DNA of 64,000 bases. Source: Microbacterium thalassium (GTDB taxonomy: Bacteria > Actinomycetota > Actinomycetes > Actinomycetales > Microbacteriaceae). The notes under the pieces are model-generated. The model saw only the letters and a list, made by a program, of their open reading frames with translations. It did no database searches and was not told the DNA's origin. The translations under genes and the position numbers were made by a program. Each line of letters opens with the position of its first letter. Within the stretch, counting starts at the first letter, position 1. Where the stretch lies: NCBI RefSeq assembly GCF_014208045.1, contig NZ_JACHML010000001.1, positions 3,038,001 through 3,102,000 of the forward strand. Reading direction: 5' to 3'. This document shows, one piece after another, positions 8,562 through 17,543 of this stretch.

Positions 8562-10472
8562 GTGAACAGAGCGCTCCGCGCGATCGCGCGGTATCCGGTG
8601 ATCGGCGCGACGGTCCTGGTCGGGATCGTCGTGTTCTCGCTGCAGGCGGCCGACATGCCCACGGCGAGCACGTGGCTCGCCGTGGTGTACGTCGCGGGGT
8701 TCGTCGTGTGGACGATCATCGGGATGGTGCGCGACGTCGTACGCGGGCATGTGGGGCTGGACGTCCTCGCGGTGATCGCGATGGTGTCGACCCTTGCGGT
8801 CGGCGAGTACATCGCATCGCTCATCATCGTGCTGATGCTGTCGGGCGGCGAGGCGCTGGAGGACTACGCCGGCCGCCGCGCGACGCGCGAGCTCACGGCG
8901 CTGCTCGACCGCTCGCCGCGCATCGCCCACGTCATCGAGCACCCGGACGCGGTGGACTCCGATCAGGTTCGCGACGTCCCCGCCGACGACGTCGCTGTCG
9001 GCGACGTCCTGCTCGTGCGCCCCGCCGAGATCGTCCCCGTGGACGCCGAGCTGCTCACCGAGGCGGGGAGCTTCGACGAGTCGTCGATCACGGGAGAGAG
9101 CATGCCCGTGACGCGCACCGCGGGCGAGGAGGTGCTGTCGGGAGCCGTCAACGGCCAGCGCGCGGTGCGCGTGCGCGCCCTGCGCCGCAGCGCCGACAGC
9201 CAGTACCAGCAGATCGTCGCTCTGGTGCGCGAAGCGCAGGAGTCCCGCGCACCGGTCGTGCGCCTGGCCGACCGGTTCGCGATCCCCTTCACCGCCGCGT
9301 CGCTGGCGATCGCCGGCGCCGCCTGGGGTCTGTCGGGCGACCCGACGCGCTTCGCCGAGGTGCTCGTGCTCGCCACGCCCTGCCCGCTGCTGATCGCCGC
9401 GCCCGTGGCTTTCCTCGGCGGGCTCTCGCGCGCCGCGAAGGCGGGCGTCATCATCAAGGGCGGCGCCGTCATCGAACAGCTCGCGCGGGTGAGGTCGGCG
9501 GCGTTCGACAAGACCGGCACGCTCACCGAGGGGCGCCCGGACCTCGTCGACGTGCGCCCCGCCGACGGCTTCGACCCCGATGAGGTGCTCGGTCTCGCCG
9601 CGGCCGCCGAGCAGTACTCCAGTCACGTGCTCGCCGAGGGCATCCGCCGCGCGGCCGCCGATCGCGGCATCGTCGTCTCGGCCGCGACCGAAGCGCGAGA
9701 AGCGGCCACCAACGGCGTCACGGCCGTCATCGACGGGCGCACGGTCGTCGTGGGAAAGCCCGCCTACGTCGCCTCTCTCGCCCCCGACACCGAGCGGCTG
9801 AGCCTCGAGCCCGGGCAGGCGGCGGCGTACGTCGCCGTCGACGGGCGCTTCGCCGGCGCGCTCGTCCTCGCGGACGATCCGCGGCCGGAGACGGCGTCGG
9901 TCGTGGCGTGGCTGCGCGAGCACGACGTCGAGCGCGTCACGATGCTCACCGGCGACGCGCACCCGACCGCCGAGGCGATCGGTCGCTCCGTCGGCATCGA
10001 CGACGTCCGGGCCGAGCTCCTGCCGGGCCAGAAGGTCCTGCTGGCGGCGCAGCTGCGACCGCGGCCCGTCCTCATGGTGGGCGACGGCGTCAACGACGCT
10101 CCGGTGCTCGCGGCGGCCGACGTCGGCATCGCGATGGGCGCCAAGGGCGCGACCGCAGCCGGGGACGCCGCGTCCGCCGTCATCCTCCAGGACTCGCTGG
10201 CCAAGGTCGCCGATGCCGTGGCCATCGGCCGGCACACGCTGCGGGTGGCGTTCGCGGCGATCTGGATCGGCATCGGACTGAGCATCGGGCTCATGCTGAT
10301 CGCGACGACCGGGCTGATCCCGGCGGTCGCGGGCGCGCTCACGCAGGAGTTCGTCGACCTCGCGGCGATCCTCTACGCGCTGCGCGCGCTGACCGGACCG
10401 GCGGTCACGTTGCCGGCCGTGGCCGGGCCGGAGGGATCCGTCCCGGCGACCCCGGCGCAGACGTCGGGCTGA
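8562..10472 (+). CDS. Heavy-metal-type P-type ATPase
   Basis: 636 residues. It has the P-type core: actuator TGES (177-180), phosphorylated Asp316 in DKTGTLTEG, TGD in LTGDAHPTAEAI and GDGVNDAPVL. The membrane motif reads TPCP (272-275) in place of CPC/SPC, and no N-terminal metal-binding domain is present. The nucleotide-binding His is in SSHV (His355) rather than the HP dipeptide. It should export or import a transition metal using ATP. The metal cannot be assigned, and no metalloregulator is adjacent. The GTG at 8562 gives a normal-length N-terminus before the first helices. Confidence 0.9.
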   Translation: MNRALRAIARYPVIGATVLVGIVVFSLQAADMPTASTWLAVVYVAGFVVWTIIGMVRDVVRGHVGLDVLAVIAMVSTLAVGEYIASLIIVLMLSGGEALEDYAGRRATRELTALLDRSPRIAHVIEHPDAVDSDQVRDVPADDVAVGDVLLVRPAEIVPVDAELLTEAGSFDESSITGESMPVTRTAGEEVLSGAVNGQRAVRVRALRRSADSQYQQIVALVREAQESRAPVVRLADRFAIPFTAASLAIAGAAWGLSGDPTRFAEVLVLATPCPLLIAAPVAFLGGLSRAAKAGVIIKGGAVIEQLARVRSAAFDKTGTLTEGRPDLVDVRPADGFDPDEVLGLAAAAEQYSSHVLAEGIRRAAADRGIVVSAATEAREAATNGVTAVIDGRTVVVGKPAYVASLAPDTERLSLEPGQAAAYVAVDGRFAGALVLADDPRPETASVVAWLREHDVERVTMLTGDAHPTAEAIGRSVGIDDVRAELLPGQKVLLAAQLRPRPVLMVGDGVNDAPVLAAADVGIAMGAKGATAAGDAASAVILQDSLAKVADAVAIGRHTLRVAFAAIWIGIGLSIGLMLIATTGLIPAVAGALTQEFVDLAAILYALRALTGPAVTLPAVAGPEGSVPATPAQTSG

Positions 10473-10478
10473 ACGTCG

Positions 10479-10859
10479 TCAGCTCTGCTCGACGAGGGCG
10501 AGGATGTTGCCCTCGCTGTCGGTGAACCACGCCGTGCGCCCGGCTTCGAGCTCGGCGACGCCGTTCACCGTCGTCAGCTCCGCGAAGTCGTACTCCGCGA
10601 AGGAGACTCCCTTCTCACGCAGCGCGGCCATGTCGCCGTCGAGGTCCTTCGTGCCGATTCCGAACACGGTGTTCTGCGCGGTGCCCGCGAAGCTCGTCTC
10701 GTACACCAGCAGCGGGGTGCCTCCGACGTCGTAGACGACGCTGCCGTCGCCGGCCTGCTCCTCCGTCGGCGTGAGCCCCAGCACGCCCTCGTAGAACTCC
10801 CGTGCGCGCGCCAGATCCCCGGCGGCGATGATGGCCCAGCCCTGTGCTCCTTCGAACAT
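10479..10859 (-). CDS. VOC (glyoxalase/bleomycin-resistance fold) protein
   Basis: 126 residues with two beta-alpha-beta-beta-beta units: WAIIAAGDLARAREFYEGVLGL opens the first and the domain ends in AWFTDSEGNILALVEQ, the classic FxDPxGN-like strand with a metal-ligand Glu. VOC proteins are metal-dependent lyases, dioxygenases or drug-binding proteins; the substrate is not visible. The ATG at 10859 has GGGAGG 5 nt upstream. Its stop lies 6 bp from the convergent P-type ATPase stop. Confidence 0.85.
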   Translation of the reverse strand: MFEGAQGWAIIAAGDLARAREFYEGVLGLTPTEEQAGDGSVVYDVGGTPLLVYETSFAGTAQNTVFGIGTKDLDGDMAALREKGVSFAEYDFAELTTVNGVAELEAGRTAWFTDSEGNILALVEQS

Positions 10860-11070
10860 GACTGCCTCCCTTTCTGTCTTCCCCCCCTCCAGGGCCGACG
10901 GTACTCCGCGCGCGCGTGCCGCGGCAGGGGGTGTGCGTGCCCGCGGGCTCCCAATCCGCTCCGAGTGCATGCCTTCTCACCCGCTCGTGAGGCAGAATGT
11001 TCACGGACGCCGCACAGCCGCGGCATCCGCACAGAGCTCAGCCCACAAGGCCGGCCGAAGGAAGACCGCG

Positions 11071-12153
11071 ATGACGCACACCCTGCCCCTGCCCGATTTC
11101 ACCCACGAGCGCGTGGAGGTGATCACAGGCCGACGCAGTGGACTGTTCATCGCCGTCGCGCTGCACTCCTCGGTCCTCGGCTCCGCCCTCGGCGGCGCGC
11201 GGCTGTGGACCTACCCGCACTGGAGCGACGCCCTCGGCGACGCGCTGCGGCTCTCGGCCGCGATGACCCTGAAGAACGCCGCCGCGGGGCTCGACGCCGG
11301 CGGCGGCAAGGCCGTCATCGGTCTGGAGCCGGGCACGGTGCTGGACGCCGAGCGCCGCCGCGCCGCGTTCCTCGACCTCGGCGACGCCGTGGAGTCCATG
11401 CACGGCCTGTACCGGACCGCGGAGGACGTGGGGTCGACGACGGAGGACATGCTCGTCGTGAGCGAGCGCACCGAGCACGTCGTGGGTCTGCCCGACGCGG
11501 TCGGCGGTTCCGGCGAGCCCGCGGGCCCGACCAGCCTCGGCGTGTACGAGTCGCTGCGGGCGACGCTCGAGCGGGTGACCGGCTCGCCCGAGGTCGAGGG
11601 CCGCCGCGTCACCATCTCGGGCCTGGGCCAGGTCGGCAGCCGCCTCGCCGTGCGTCTCGCCGCAGAGGGGGCCCGCCTGACCGTGACCGACGTCAACGCC
11701 GTCAAGCGCGACCTCGCGCTCGAGCTCGGCGCCGAATGGGCACTGCCCGGCACCGAGCATCTCGCACCGTCGGACGTGTTCGTCCCGGCCGGCATCGGCG
11801 GACTCCTCACCGACGGCGTGATCGACGCCCTCGACACGCGCGCCGTGTGCGGCCCGGCCAACAACCCGCTCGCCGAGCACGCCGGCGCTCAGCGTCTCGC
11901 CGACCGCGGCATCCTGTACGCGCCCGACTTCGTCGTCAACGCCGGCGGCGTGATCTACCTCGACCTCGAGGCCAAGCGCCTGGGGACCCGCAGCGAGATC
12001 ATGGCGCGCGTGGGCGGCATCGGCGACACGCTGCGCCGCATCTACGACGAGTCCGAGCGTCGCGGAGTCACGCCGCTGACCGCGGCCGAAGAACTCGCCG
12101 CCGAGCGCCTCTCGTCCGGCGCGGGGACTCCCGAGGGAGCGCTCGCCGGCTGA
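11071..12153 (+). CDS. Leucine/valine-type Glu/Leu/Phe/Val dehydrogenase
   Basis: 360 residues. It oxidatively deaminates branched-chain or related amino acids to 2-oxo acids with NAD(P). Lys68 (MTLKNA) and Lys80 (GGGKAVI) sit where the substrate-binding and catalytic lysines of leucine dehydrogenases fall. The Rossmann motif is GLGQVGS (184-190). A PANNPL segment and VNAGGVIYLD near the C-terminus are also typical. The start at 11071 has GAAGGAAG upstream. A likely -10 (CAGAAT near 10992) would give a leader of about 70 nt. The acyl-CoA ligase follows at 117 bp. Confidence 0.9.
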   Translation: MTHTLPLPDFTHERVEVITGRRSGLFIAVALHSSVLGSALGGARLWTYPHWSDALGDALRLSAAMTLKNAAAGLDAGGGKAVIGLEPGTVLDAERRRAAFLDLGDAVESMHGLYRTAEDVGSTTEDMLVVSERTEHVVGLPDAVGGSGEPAGPTSLGVYESLRATLERVTGSPEVEGRRVTISGLGQVGSRLAVRLAAEGARLTVTDVNAVKRDLALELGAEWALPGTEHLAPSDVFVPAGIGGLLTDGVIDALDTRAVCGPANNPLAEHAGAQRLADRGILYAPDFVVNAGGVIYLDLEAKRLGTRSEIMARVGGIGDTLRRIYDESERRGVTPLTAAEELAAERLSSGAGTPEGALAG

Positions 12154-12270
12154 GCGTCTGCCGTGGACCGAGTCCCATCCCATACGGAACTCGATCCCAC
12201 CGTGGCAGGATGGACGGCGACCGGCGGAGCCGCCGGTCGCCGACACACGAAGAGTCAAGGGAGAAGTCTC

Positions 12271-13866
12271 GTGTTCACCAGCCCGTTCCCCGATGTGGAC
12301 ATCCCGAACGTCAGCATCTACGACTACCTGTTCGGCGGACTCACCTCCGAAGACCTCGCCACGGTCGCGATGATCGACCCGGCGACCGGCGCCGAGACGA
12401 CGTACGGCGCACTCAAGGGGCAGGTCGACGCGTTCGCCGGCGCGCTCGCCGCCCGCGGCGTCGTGCTCGGCACCACGGTCGCGGTCCTCTGCCCCAACAT
12501 CCCCGCGTTCGCGACGGTCTTCCACGGCGCCCTCCGCGCGGGCGCGACGGTCACCACCGTCAACTCGCTCTCCACCGCCGGCGAGATCGAGAAGCAGCTG
12601 CGGGATGCGGGCGCGACGTGGTTCGTCACCGTCAGCCCGCTGCTCCCCCAGGCCGTCGCCGCCGCCACGGCGGTCGGCATCCCCCACAACCGCCTCATCG
12701 TCCTCGACGGCGCGCCCGGGCACCCGAATCTGCGCGAGCTGCTGACCGAGGGCTCGGCTCCCCCCGAGGTGAGCTTCGACCCGGCGACGCACCTCGCGGT
12801 CATGCCCTACTCGTCGGGCACGACCGGCATCCCCAAGGGCGTCATGCTCACGCACCGGAACCTCGTCGCCAACGTCCAGCAGTGCCGCGACGTCATCGAC
12901 CTCACCGCCGACGACCGTGTGCTCGCCGTGCTGCCGTTCTTCCACATCTACGGGATGACCGTGCTCCTGAACCTCGCGCTGCAGCGCCGCGCGAGCATGG
13001 TGACGATGCCGAAGTTCGACCTGGTCGAGTTCCTGCGTCTCATCCAGACCCACAGCTGCACCTACCTCTACATCGCCCCGCCGATCGCCGTGGCGCTGGC
13101 CAAGCACCCGATCGTCGACGAGTTCGACATCTCGAGCGTGCGCACCCTCTTCTCCGGCGCCGCGCCCCTCGACGGCGAGACGGCGGAGCTGGCCGCCACG
13201 CGCATCAACGCGCACGTCGTGCAGGGCTACGGCCTGAGCGAGACGAGTCCCGCCGCCCTCGTCATCCCGTTCGACCGTCCCGACATCCCCGCCTCCTCCG
13301 CCGGCGTCGTGCTCGCGAACGAGGTCGTCAAGCTCATCGACCCCGAGACCGGCGAGGAGATCACCGAGGTCGGCGAGGACGGCGTCACACGGCCGGGCGA
13401 GCTGTGGGTGAAGGGCCCGAACATCATGCTGGGCTACCTCGACAAGCCTGAAGCGACCGCCGACACGATCGACGCCGACGGGTTCCTGCACACCGGCGAC
13501 GTCGCGGTCTACCACGAGGGCGGCTGGTTCTCGATCGTCGACCGCCTCAAGGAGCTCATCAAGTACAAGGGCTACCAGATCGCCCCCGCCGAGCTCGAGG
13601 CGCTGCTGCTGAGCCACCCGAAGGTGATGGATGCCGCCGTCATCGGCGTCCTCGACGAGGAGAAGCAGGAGATCCCGAAGGCCTTCGTCGTCGCAGCGCC
13701 CGACTCGGGCCTGACCGCCGAGGATGTCATGGCGTTCGTCGCCGAGCACGTCGCGCCCTACAAGAAGGTGCGTCGCGTGGAGTTCATCGAGGCGATCCCC
13801 AAGTCGACGTCGGGCAAGATCCTCCGCAAGGACCTGCGCGCCCGGGATCACGCACCGGTCCACTGA
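12271..13866 (+). CDS. AMP-dependent acyl-CoA ligase, 4-coumarate-CoA ligase-like
   Basis: 531 residues of the ANL superfamily. The A3 phosphate loop is YSSGTTGIPKGVMLTHRN, A5 is QGYGLSETSPA, A7-A8 is FLHTGDVAVY...DRLKELIKYKGYQIAP, and the catalytic Lys lies in KSTSGKILRKDLR near the C-terminus. The reaction activates a carboxylic acid as an acyl-adenylate and transfers it to CoA. The 4CL-like layout suggests an aromatic or medium-chain acid. The GTG at 12271 follows GGGAGAAG; the upstream frame extension lacks family similarity. A strong terminator follows. Confidence 0.9.
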   Translation: MFTSPFPDVDIPNVSIYDYLFGGLTSEDLATVAMIDPATGAETTYGALKGQVDAFAGALAARGVVLGTTVAVLCPNIPAFATVFHGALRAGATVTTVNSLSTAGEIEKQLRDAGATWFVTVSPLLPQAVAAATAVGIPHNRLIVLDGAPGHPNLRELLTEGSAPPEVSFDPATHLAVMPYSSGTTGIPKGVMLTHRNLVANVQQCRDVIDLTADDRVLAVLPFFHIYGMTVLLNLALQRRASMVTMPKFDLVEFLRLIQTHSCTYLYIAPPIAVALAKHPIVDEFDISSVRTLFSGAAPLDGETAELAATRINAHVVQGYGLSETSPAALVIPFDRPDIPASSAGVVLANEVVKLIDPETGEEITEVGEDGVTRPGELWVKGPNIMLGYLDKPEATADTIDADGFLHTGDVAVYHEGGWFSIVDRLKELIKYKGYQIAPAELEALLLSHPKVMDAAVIGVLDEEKQEIPKAFVVAAPDSGLTAEDVMAFVAEHVAPYKKVRRVEFIEAIPKSTSGKILRKDLRARDHAPVH

Positions 13867-13878
13867 CCCGAACCGACG

Positions 13879-13918
13879 AGAAGAGCGGATGCCGGCCATC
13901 GGCCGCATCCGCTCTTCT
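13879..13918 (+). terminator. Rho-independent terminator after the acyl-CoA ligase
   Basis: Perfect 14-bp stem AGAAGAGCGGATGC / GCATCCGCTCTTCT with a short GC-rich loop, followed by GTTCCC. It lies 12 bp after the ligase stop and insulates the RAE-helR promoter region downstream. Confidence 0.85.
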
Positions 13919-13944
13919 GTTCCCTCTCCATTGTCCCAGAGGAG

Positions 13945-13967
13945 GGGGGCCTTGCGGCAAGACCCCC
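13945..13967 (+). promoter_or_regulatory. Rifamycin-associated element (RAE)-like palindrome upstream of helR
   Basis: The core CTTGCGGCAAG (13951-13961) is flanked by GGGGG (13945-13949) and CCCCC (13963-13967), giving a 23-nt palindrome with one mismatched pair. As I recall it, the actinobacterial RAE is a palindrome with this core that marks rifamycin-inducible resistance genes, including helR. The element lies 72 nt before the chosen helR start and downstream of a terminator, where a promoter element belongs. Confidence 0.82.
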
Positions 13968-14039
13968 GTCGCGATGAATAATCACTCGTCGCGATCGAAA
14001 TCGGGGCCGCCGCCCCGAGCGCGTCGAGACCGGAGTGGA

Positions 14040-16172
14040 ATGACCCCCACCGCCTTCGATCTGCCGCCGGACCTGGCGGCCAAAGCCGCCCCCGCCATGA
14101 TCGACGCAGACGAGCGGCAGTTCGCACGCGTCGCCGACGCGCTGACGCGCCAGACGGCGCGGCTCTCCGACCGCCTCGACGCCGTGCGACGCGCCCCCGG
14201 CGGCAGCGGACAGCAGGCGCTGGAGCGGGATCTCGAGATCCACCGGCTCAGTGCGCGCCTGCGGGCACTGGGCCGTTTCGGGCTGGACCTGTGCCTGGGA
14301 CGCATCGCGCCCGAGGACGGCGAGCCGCTCTATATCGGGCGATTCGGGCTGACCGACGACGACGGCGGGCGGCTCCTCGTCGATTGGCGCACCCCGGCGG
14401 CCGAGCCGTACTTCGCGGCGACCTACTCGAACCCGATGGGTCTGACGAGCAGACGGCGCTACCGGTGGGCCGGCGGGCGGATCCGGGACTACTGGGACGA
14501 GGTCTTCACCGCCGAGGGACTCGAGACCGACGTCGCGCTCGACGCCGAGTCGGCGTTCATCGCGAGCCTCGGCGCCTCCCGCTCGCCGCGCATGCGGGAT
14601 GTGCTGAGCACCATCCAGGCCGACCAGGATGCGATCGTCCGCGCCGGCTCGGCCGGAGCGCTCGTGGTCGACGGCGGGCCCGGCACCGGCAAGACCGTCG
14701 TGGCGCTGCACCGCGCCGCCTACCTGCTGTACGCCGATCCGCATCTGGGCGAAGGGCGCGGCGGCGTCCTGTTCGTCGGACCGCACGAGGGCTATCTCGC
14801 GTACGTCGCCGACGTCCTGCCGAGCCTCGGCGAGGAGAGCGTGCGGACGTGCACCGTGCGCGACCTCGTCCCCGAGGGGCGGGATGCCGGGCTCGAGGCC
14901 GACCCGGGTGCGGCGCGCCTGAAGGCCGACGTGCGGATGGTCGAGGCGATCGAACCGGCCGTCGCGCTCTTCGAGGAGCCGCCCACGCGCATGCTCGTCG
15001 TCGAGACGGCGTGGGGAGACCTGGTGCTGACACCGGACGATTGGGACGAGGCCTTCACGTCCGCCGAGCCGGGCCTGGCGCACAACGAGGCGCGCGACCA
15101 GGTGTGGGACCGCGTGCTCGAGATCCTGCTGGACCAGGTCGACGACGACGACGCGCCCCTGCACCAGGTGCGCCGGTCGCTGGCGCGCGATGAGGGGCTC
15201 CGCCACGTGTTCGCCCGCGCGTGGCCGCTCGTGGAGGCATCCGACCTCGTCGCGGATCTGTGGTCGGTTCCGGCCTACCTGCGCCGCTGCGCGCCGTGGC
15301 TCGGAGCGGATGACGTGCGGCGCCTGCAGCGACCCCTGGGGTCGACGTGGACGCAGTCGGATCTTCCGCTCCTGGATGCCGCGCGGCGGCGGCTCGGCGA
15401 CCCCGAGGCATCCGCCCGCCGCCGTCGCCGCGAAGCCCGGCTCGCCACCGAGCGCGAGTACATGGGCGAGGTCGTCGAGCAGCTGAGCCGGTCGGTCGCC
15501 CTGCTGCGGTGGATGGACGGCGACGACCTGCGCAACAGCCTCGTCGACGAGGCCGTCGCGCCGGACGCCGACCCCGACGTGCTCGAGGGGCCGTTCGCCC
15601 ACGTCATCGTCGACGAGGCGCAGGAGCTCACCGACGCGCAGTGGCGGATGCTGATCGCGCGGTGCCCGTCGCACAGCTTCACGATCGTCGGCGACCGCGC
15701 GCAGGCGCGGCGCGGGTTCACCGAGTCGTGGCCCGAGCGCCTCGCGCGCGTCGGCCTCCCGCACGTGCGCGAGGCGACGCTGCGGGTGAACTACCGGACG
15801 CCCGCGGAGGTCATGGACGCCGCGGCGCCGGTGATCCGCGCGGCCATCGCCGACGCGAACGTCCCGCGGTCGATCCGCGAGAGCGGAGTGGCCGTGCGCC
15901 ACGGCGCGCGCGCCGAGCGGGATGCCGTGCTGCGGGAATGGCTCGATGCCCACCCGGACGGCGTCGCGTGCGTGATCGGCGACGAGTCGTTTCCGGGCAG
16001 GCCGCGGGTGCGATCCCTCACCCCTGTCACGGCGAAAGGGCTCGAATTCGATCTGGTCGTGCTCGTGGATCCGGAGGCCTTCGGCCCGGGCATCGCCGGA
16101 GCGGTCGACGAGTACGTCTCGATGACGCGTGCGACGCAGCAGCTCGTGATCCTCTCGTCGCGCACGGCGTGA
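14040..16172 (+). CDS. helR: HelR-type RNA polymerase-recycling SF1 helicase-like ATPase
   Basis: 710 residues. An N-terminal coiled-coil/Arg-rich region (residues 20-85) is followed by the NG segment ending in RYRWAGGRIRDYWDEVF, Walker A GGPGTGKT (Lys218), Walker B VIVDEAQELTDAQW, motif III GDRAQARR, motif IV-V VNYRTP and TAKGLEFDLVVLVDP, and motif VI VSMTRATQQL. HelR displaces rifamycins from stalled RNA polymerase and confers tolerance in other actinobacteria. The ATG at 14040 has CGGAG 5 nt upstream. An in-frame ATG at 13974 would sit against the RAE and lacks a ribosome-binding site. Confidence 0.88.
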   Translation: MTPTAFDLPPDLAAKAAPAMIDADERQFARVADALTRQTARLSDRLDAVRRAPGGSGQQALERDLEIHRLSARLRALGRFGLDLCLGRIAPEDGEPLYIGRFGLTDDDGGRLLVDWRTPAAEPYFAATYSNPMGLTSRRRYRWAGGRIRDYWDEVFTAEGLETDVALDAESAFIASLGASRSPRMRDVLSTIQADQDAIVRAGSAGALVVDGGPGTGKTVVALHRAAYLLYADPHLGEGRGGVLFVGPHEGYLAYVADVLPSLGEESVRTCTVRDLVPEGRDAGLEADPGAARLKADVRMVEAIEPAVALFEEPPTRMLVVETAWGDLVLTPDDWDEAFTSAEPGLAHNEARDQVWDRVLEILLDQVDDDDAPLHQVRRSLARDEGLRHVFARAWPLVEASDLVADLWSVPAYLRRCAPWLGADDVRRLQRPLGSTWTQSDLPLLDAARRRLGDPEASARRRRREARLATEREYMGEVVEQLSRSVALLRWMDGDDLRNSLVDEAVAPDADPDVLEGPFAHVIVDEAQELTDAQWRMLIARCPSHSFTIVGDRAQARRGFTESWPERLARVGLPHVREATLRVNYRTPAEVMDAAAPVIRAAIADANVPRSIRESGVAVRHGARAERDAVLREWLDAHPDGVACVIGDESFPGRPRVRSLTPVTAKGLEFDLVVLVDPEAFGPGIAGAVDEYVSMTRATQQLVILSSRTA

Positions 16173-16221
16173 TCCCGCGGACCGCGGCGCGATCGCGCGC
16201 GGCCGCGCCCGCCCGGAACGA

Positions 16222-16227
16222 TAGGCT
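16222..16227 (+). promoter_or_regulatory. -10 box before the 30-codon ORF/FAD oxidoreductase operon
   Basis: TAGGCT ends 6 nt before the ATG at 16234, the spacing of a leaderless transcript. It supports transcription beginning at the short ORF rather than at the oxidoreductase. Confidence 0.5.
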
Positions 16228-16233
16228 CGCGCC

Positions 16234-16326
16234 ATGCGTGTGCCGGATGCGTCCTCGGGTCGCCTGCCGTTCGACCGCCCCGACGACCCGCTCGACGAGG
16301 GGCGCGACACCGAGCACGCGCCGTGA
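16234..16326 (+). CDS. Short ORF (30 aa) heading the oxidoreductase-glycosyltransferase operon
   Basis: The ORF starts at an ATG placed as a leaderless start and ends in a TGA that overlaps the GTG of the next gene (GTGA). Its product is hydrophilic and rich in Asp, Pro and Arg (LPFDRPDDPLDEG...). I recognise no domain. It may be a small real protein or a leader peptide that couples translation into the oxidoreductase. Confidence 0.4.
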   Translation: MRVPDASSGRLPFDRPDDPLDEGRDTEHAP

Positions 16327-17543
16327 GCGCGGGCGCCTCGCCCCGGCGCGTCGCCGTGCTCGGCGCGGGCATCGCCGGATGCTGCCTCGCACTCGAACTC
16401 GCCCGCCGCGGCGCCGACGTGACCGTGATCGACCGACGTGCGGCGCCGATGTCGGAGGCCAGCCGGTTCAACGAGGGCAAGATCCACCTGGGGTACCTGT
16501 ACGGCGCCGATCCGTCGCTGCGCACGGCTCGCCACATCCTGCCCGGAGGCCTGGCGTTCGCGCCGATCATGTCGGAGCTGCTCGACGCCGACCTCGCCCC
16601 GCACGCGACCGGGGGCGACGACGTGTACCTCATCGACCGCGACTCGGTCGTCGATGCACCCGCGGTAGGCGACCACTTCGACAGGGTGAGCGCGCTCGTG
16701 CGGGAACAGCCGGACGCGCACCGGTACCTGGTCGACGTATCCGGAGCACGCGCCACGCCGCTCAGCGCGGCCGAGCTGTCCGCCATCGCGTCGCCCCGTG
16801 TCGTGGCCGGCTACCGCGTGCCCGAGCGCTCGGTGGACACCGGGTGGGTCGCCGACCGGCTCGCCGAGCGGGTGCTGTCGGACGACGCGATCGCCTTCGT
16901 GCCCGGCGTCACCGTGTCGGGCGTCGACGTCGATCCGGACGGGGCCGAGGTGACGGTGCGCGGTGAGCCCGGCTTCGGCGAGGGCTACGACGTCGTCGTC
17001 AACGCCCTGTGGGGCGGCCGGCTCGCCGTCGACCGCGAAGCCGGTCTCGAGCTGCCCCCGACGTGGACCCACCGTGTGCGCTGGTCGCTGTTCGTGCGCA
17101 CCCGCGAACCCGTCGACGCGCCCAGCGCCATCGTCGCGATCGGACCGTTCGGCGATGTCAAGAACTACGACGGGCGGTCGTTCTATCTGTCGTGGTACCC
17201 GGCGGGTCTGGTCGCCCAGGGGTCGGCGGTCGAGCTCGCCGAGCCCGAGCTGCCCACCGCCGCGGCGCGCGAGTCCTTCATCGCCGACGTGCGAGCGGGG
17301 CTCGAGACGGCGCTCCCCTGGATCGACGACGTCTTCGCCGCCGCCGAGGAGATCCGCATCGGCGGCGGGCACGTGTTCGCCGAGGGCACCGGATCGCTCG
17401 CCGATCCCGCCTCGGGCCTGCACCGGCGCGACCGCTACGGCGTCTCGCGTCGGGGAGCGTACTGGTCGGTCGACACCGGCAAGTACTCGACCGCGCCCTG
17501 GACGGCCCGGCGGCTGGCCGCTGAGATCATGGAGAGCCGATGA
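16323..17543 (+). CDS. FAD-dependent oxidoreductase (DAO-like fold)
   Basis: 406 residues. The N-terminal dinucleotide fold VAVLGAGIAGCCLALELARRGADVTVID is clear. A FNEGKIHLGYLYG segment and a C-terminal YWSVDTGKYSTAPWTAR region with Gly residues suit the second FAD contact. The family oxidises C-N, C-O or similar bonds using FAD; the substrate is unknown. The GTG start overlaps the upstream short ORF and the stop overlaps the GT2 gene's ATG (ATGA), so all three are translationally coupled. Pairing with a glycosyltransferase suggests sugar or cell-surface modification. Confidence 0.8.
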   Translation: MSAGASPRRVAVLGAGIAGCCLALELARRGADVTVIDRRAAPMSEASRFNEGKIHLGYLYGADPSLRTARHILPGGLAFAPIMSELLDADLAPHATGGDDVYLIDRDSVVDAPAVGDHFDRVSALVREQPDAHRYLVDVSGARATPLSAAELSAIASPRVVAGYRVPERSVDTGWVADRLAERVLSDDAIAFVPGVTVSGVDVDPDGAEVTVRGEPGFGEGYDVVVNALWGGRLAVDREAGLELPPTWTHRVRWSLFVRTREPVDAPSAIVAIGPFGDVKNYDGRSFYLSWYPAGLVAQGSAVELAEPELPTAAARESFIADVRAGLETALPWIDDVFAAAEEIRIGGGHVFAEGTGSLADPASGLHRRDRYGVSRRGAYWSVDTGKYSTAPWTARRLAAEIMESR

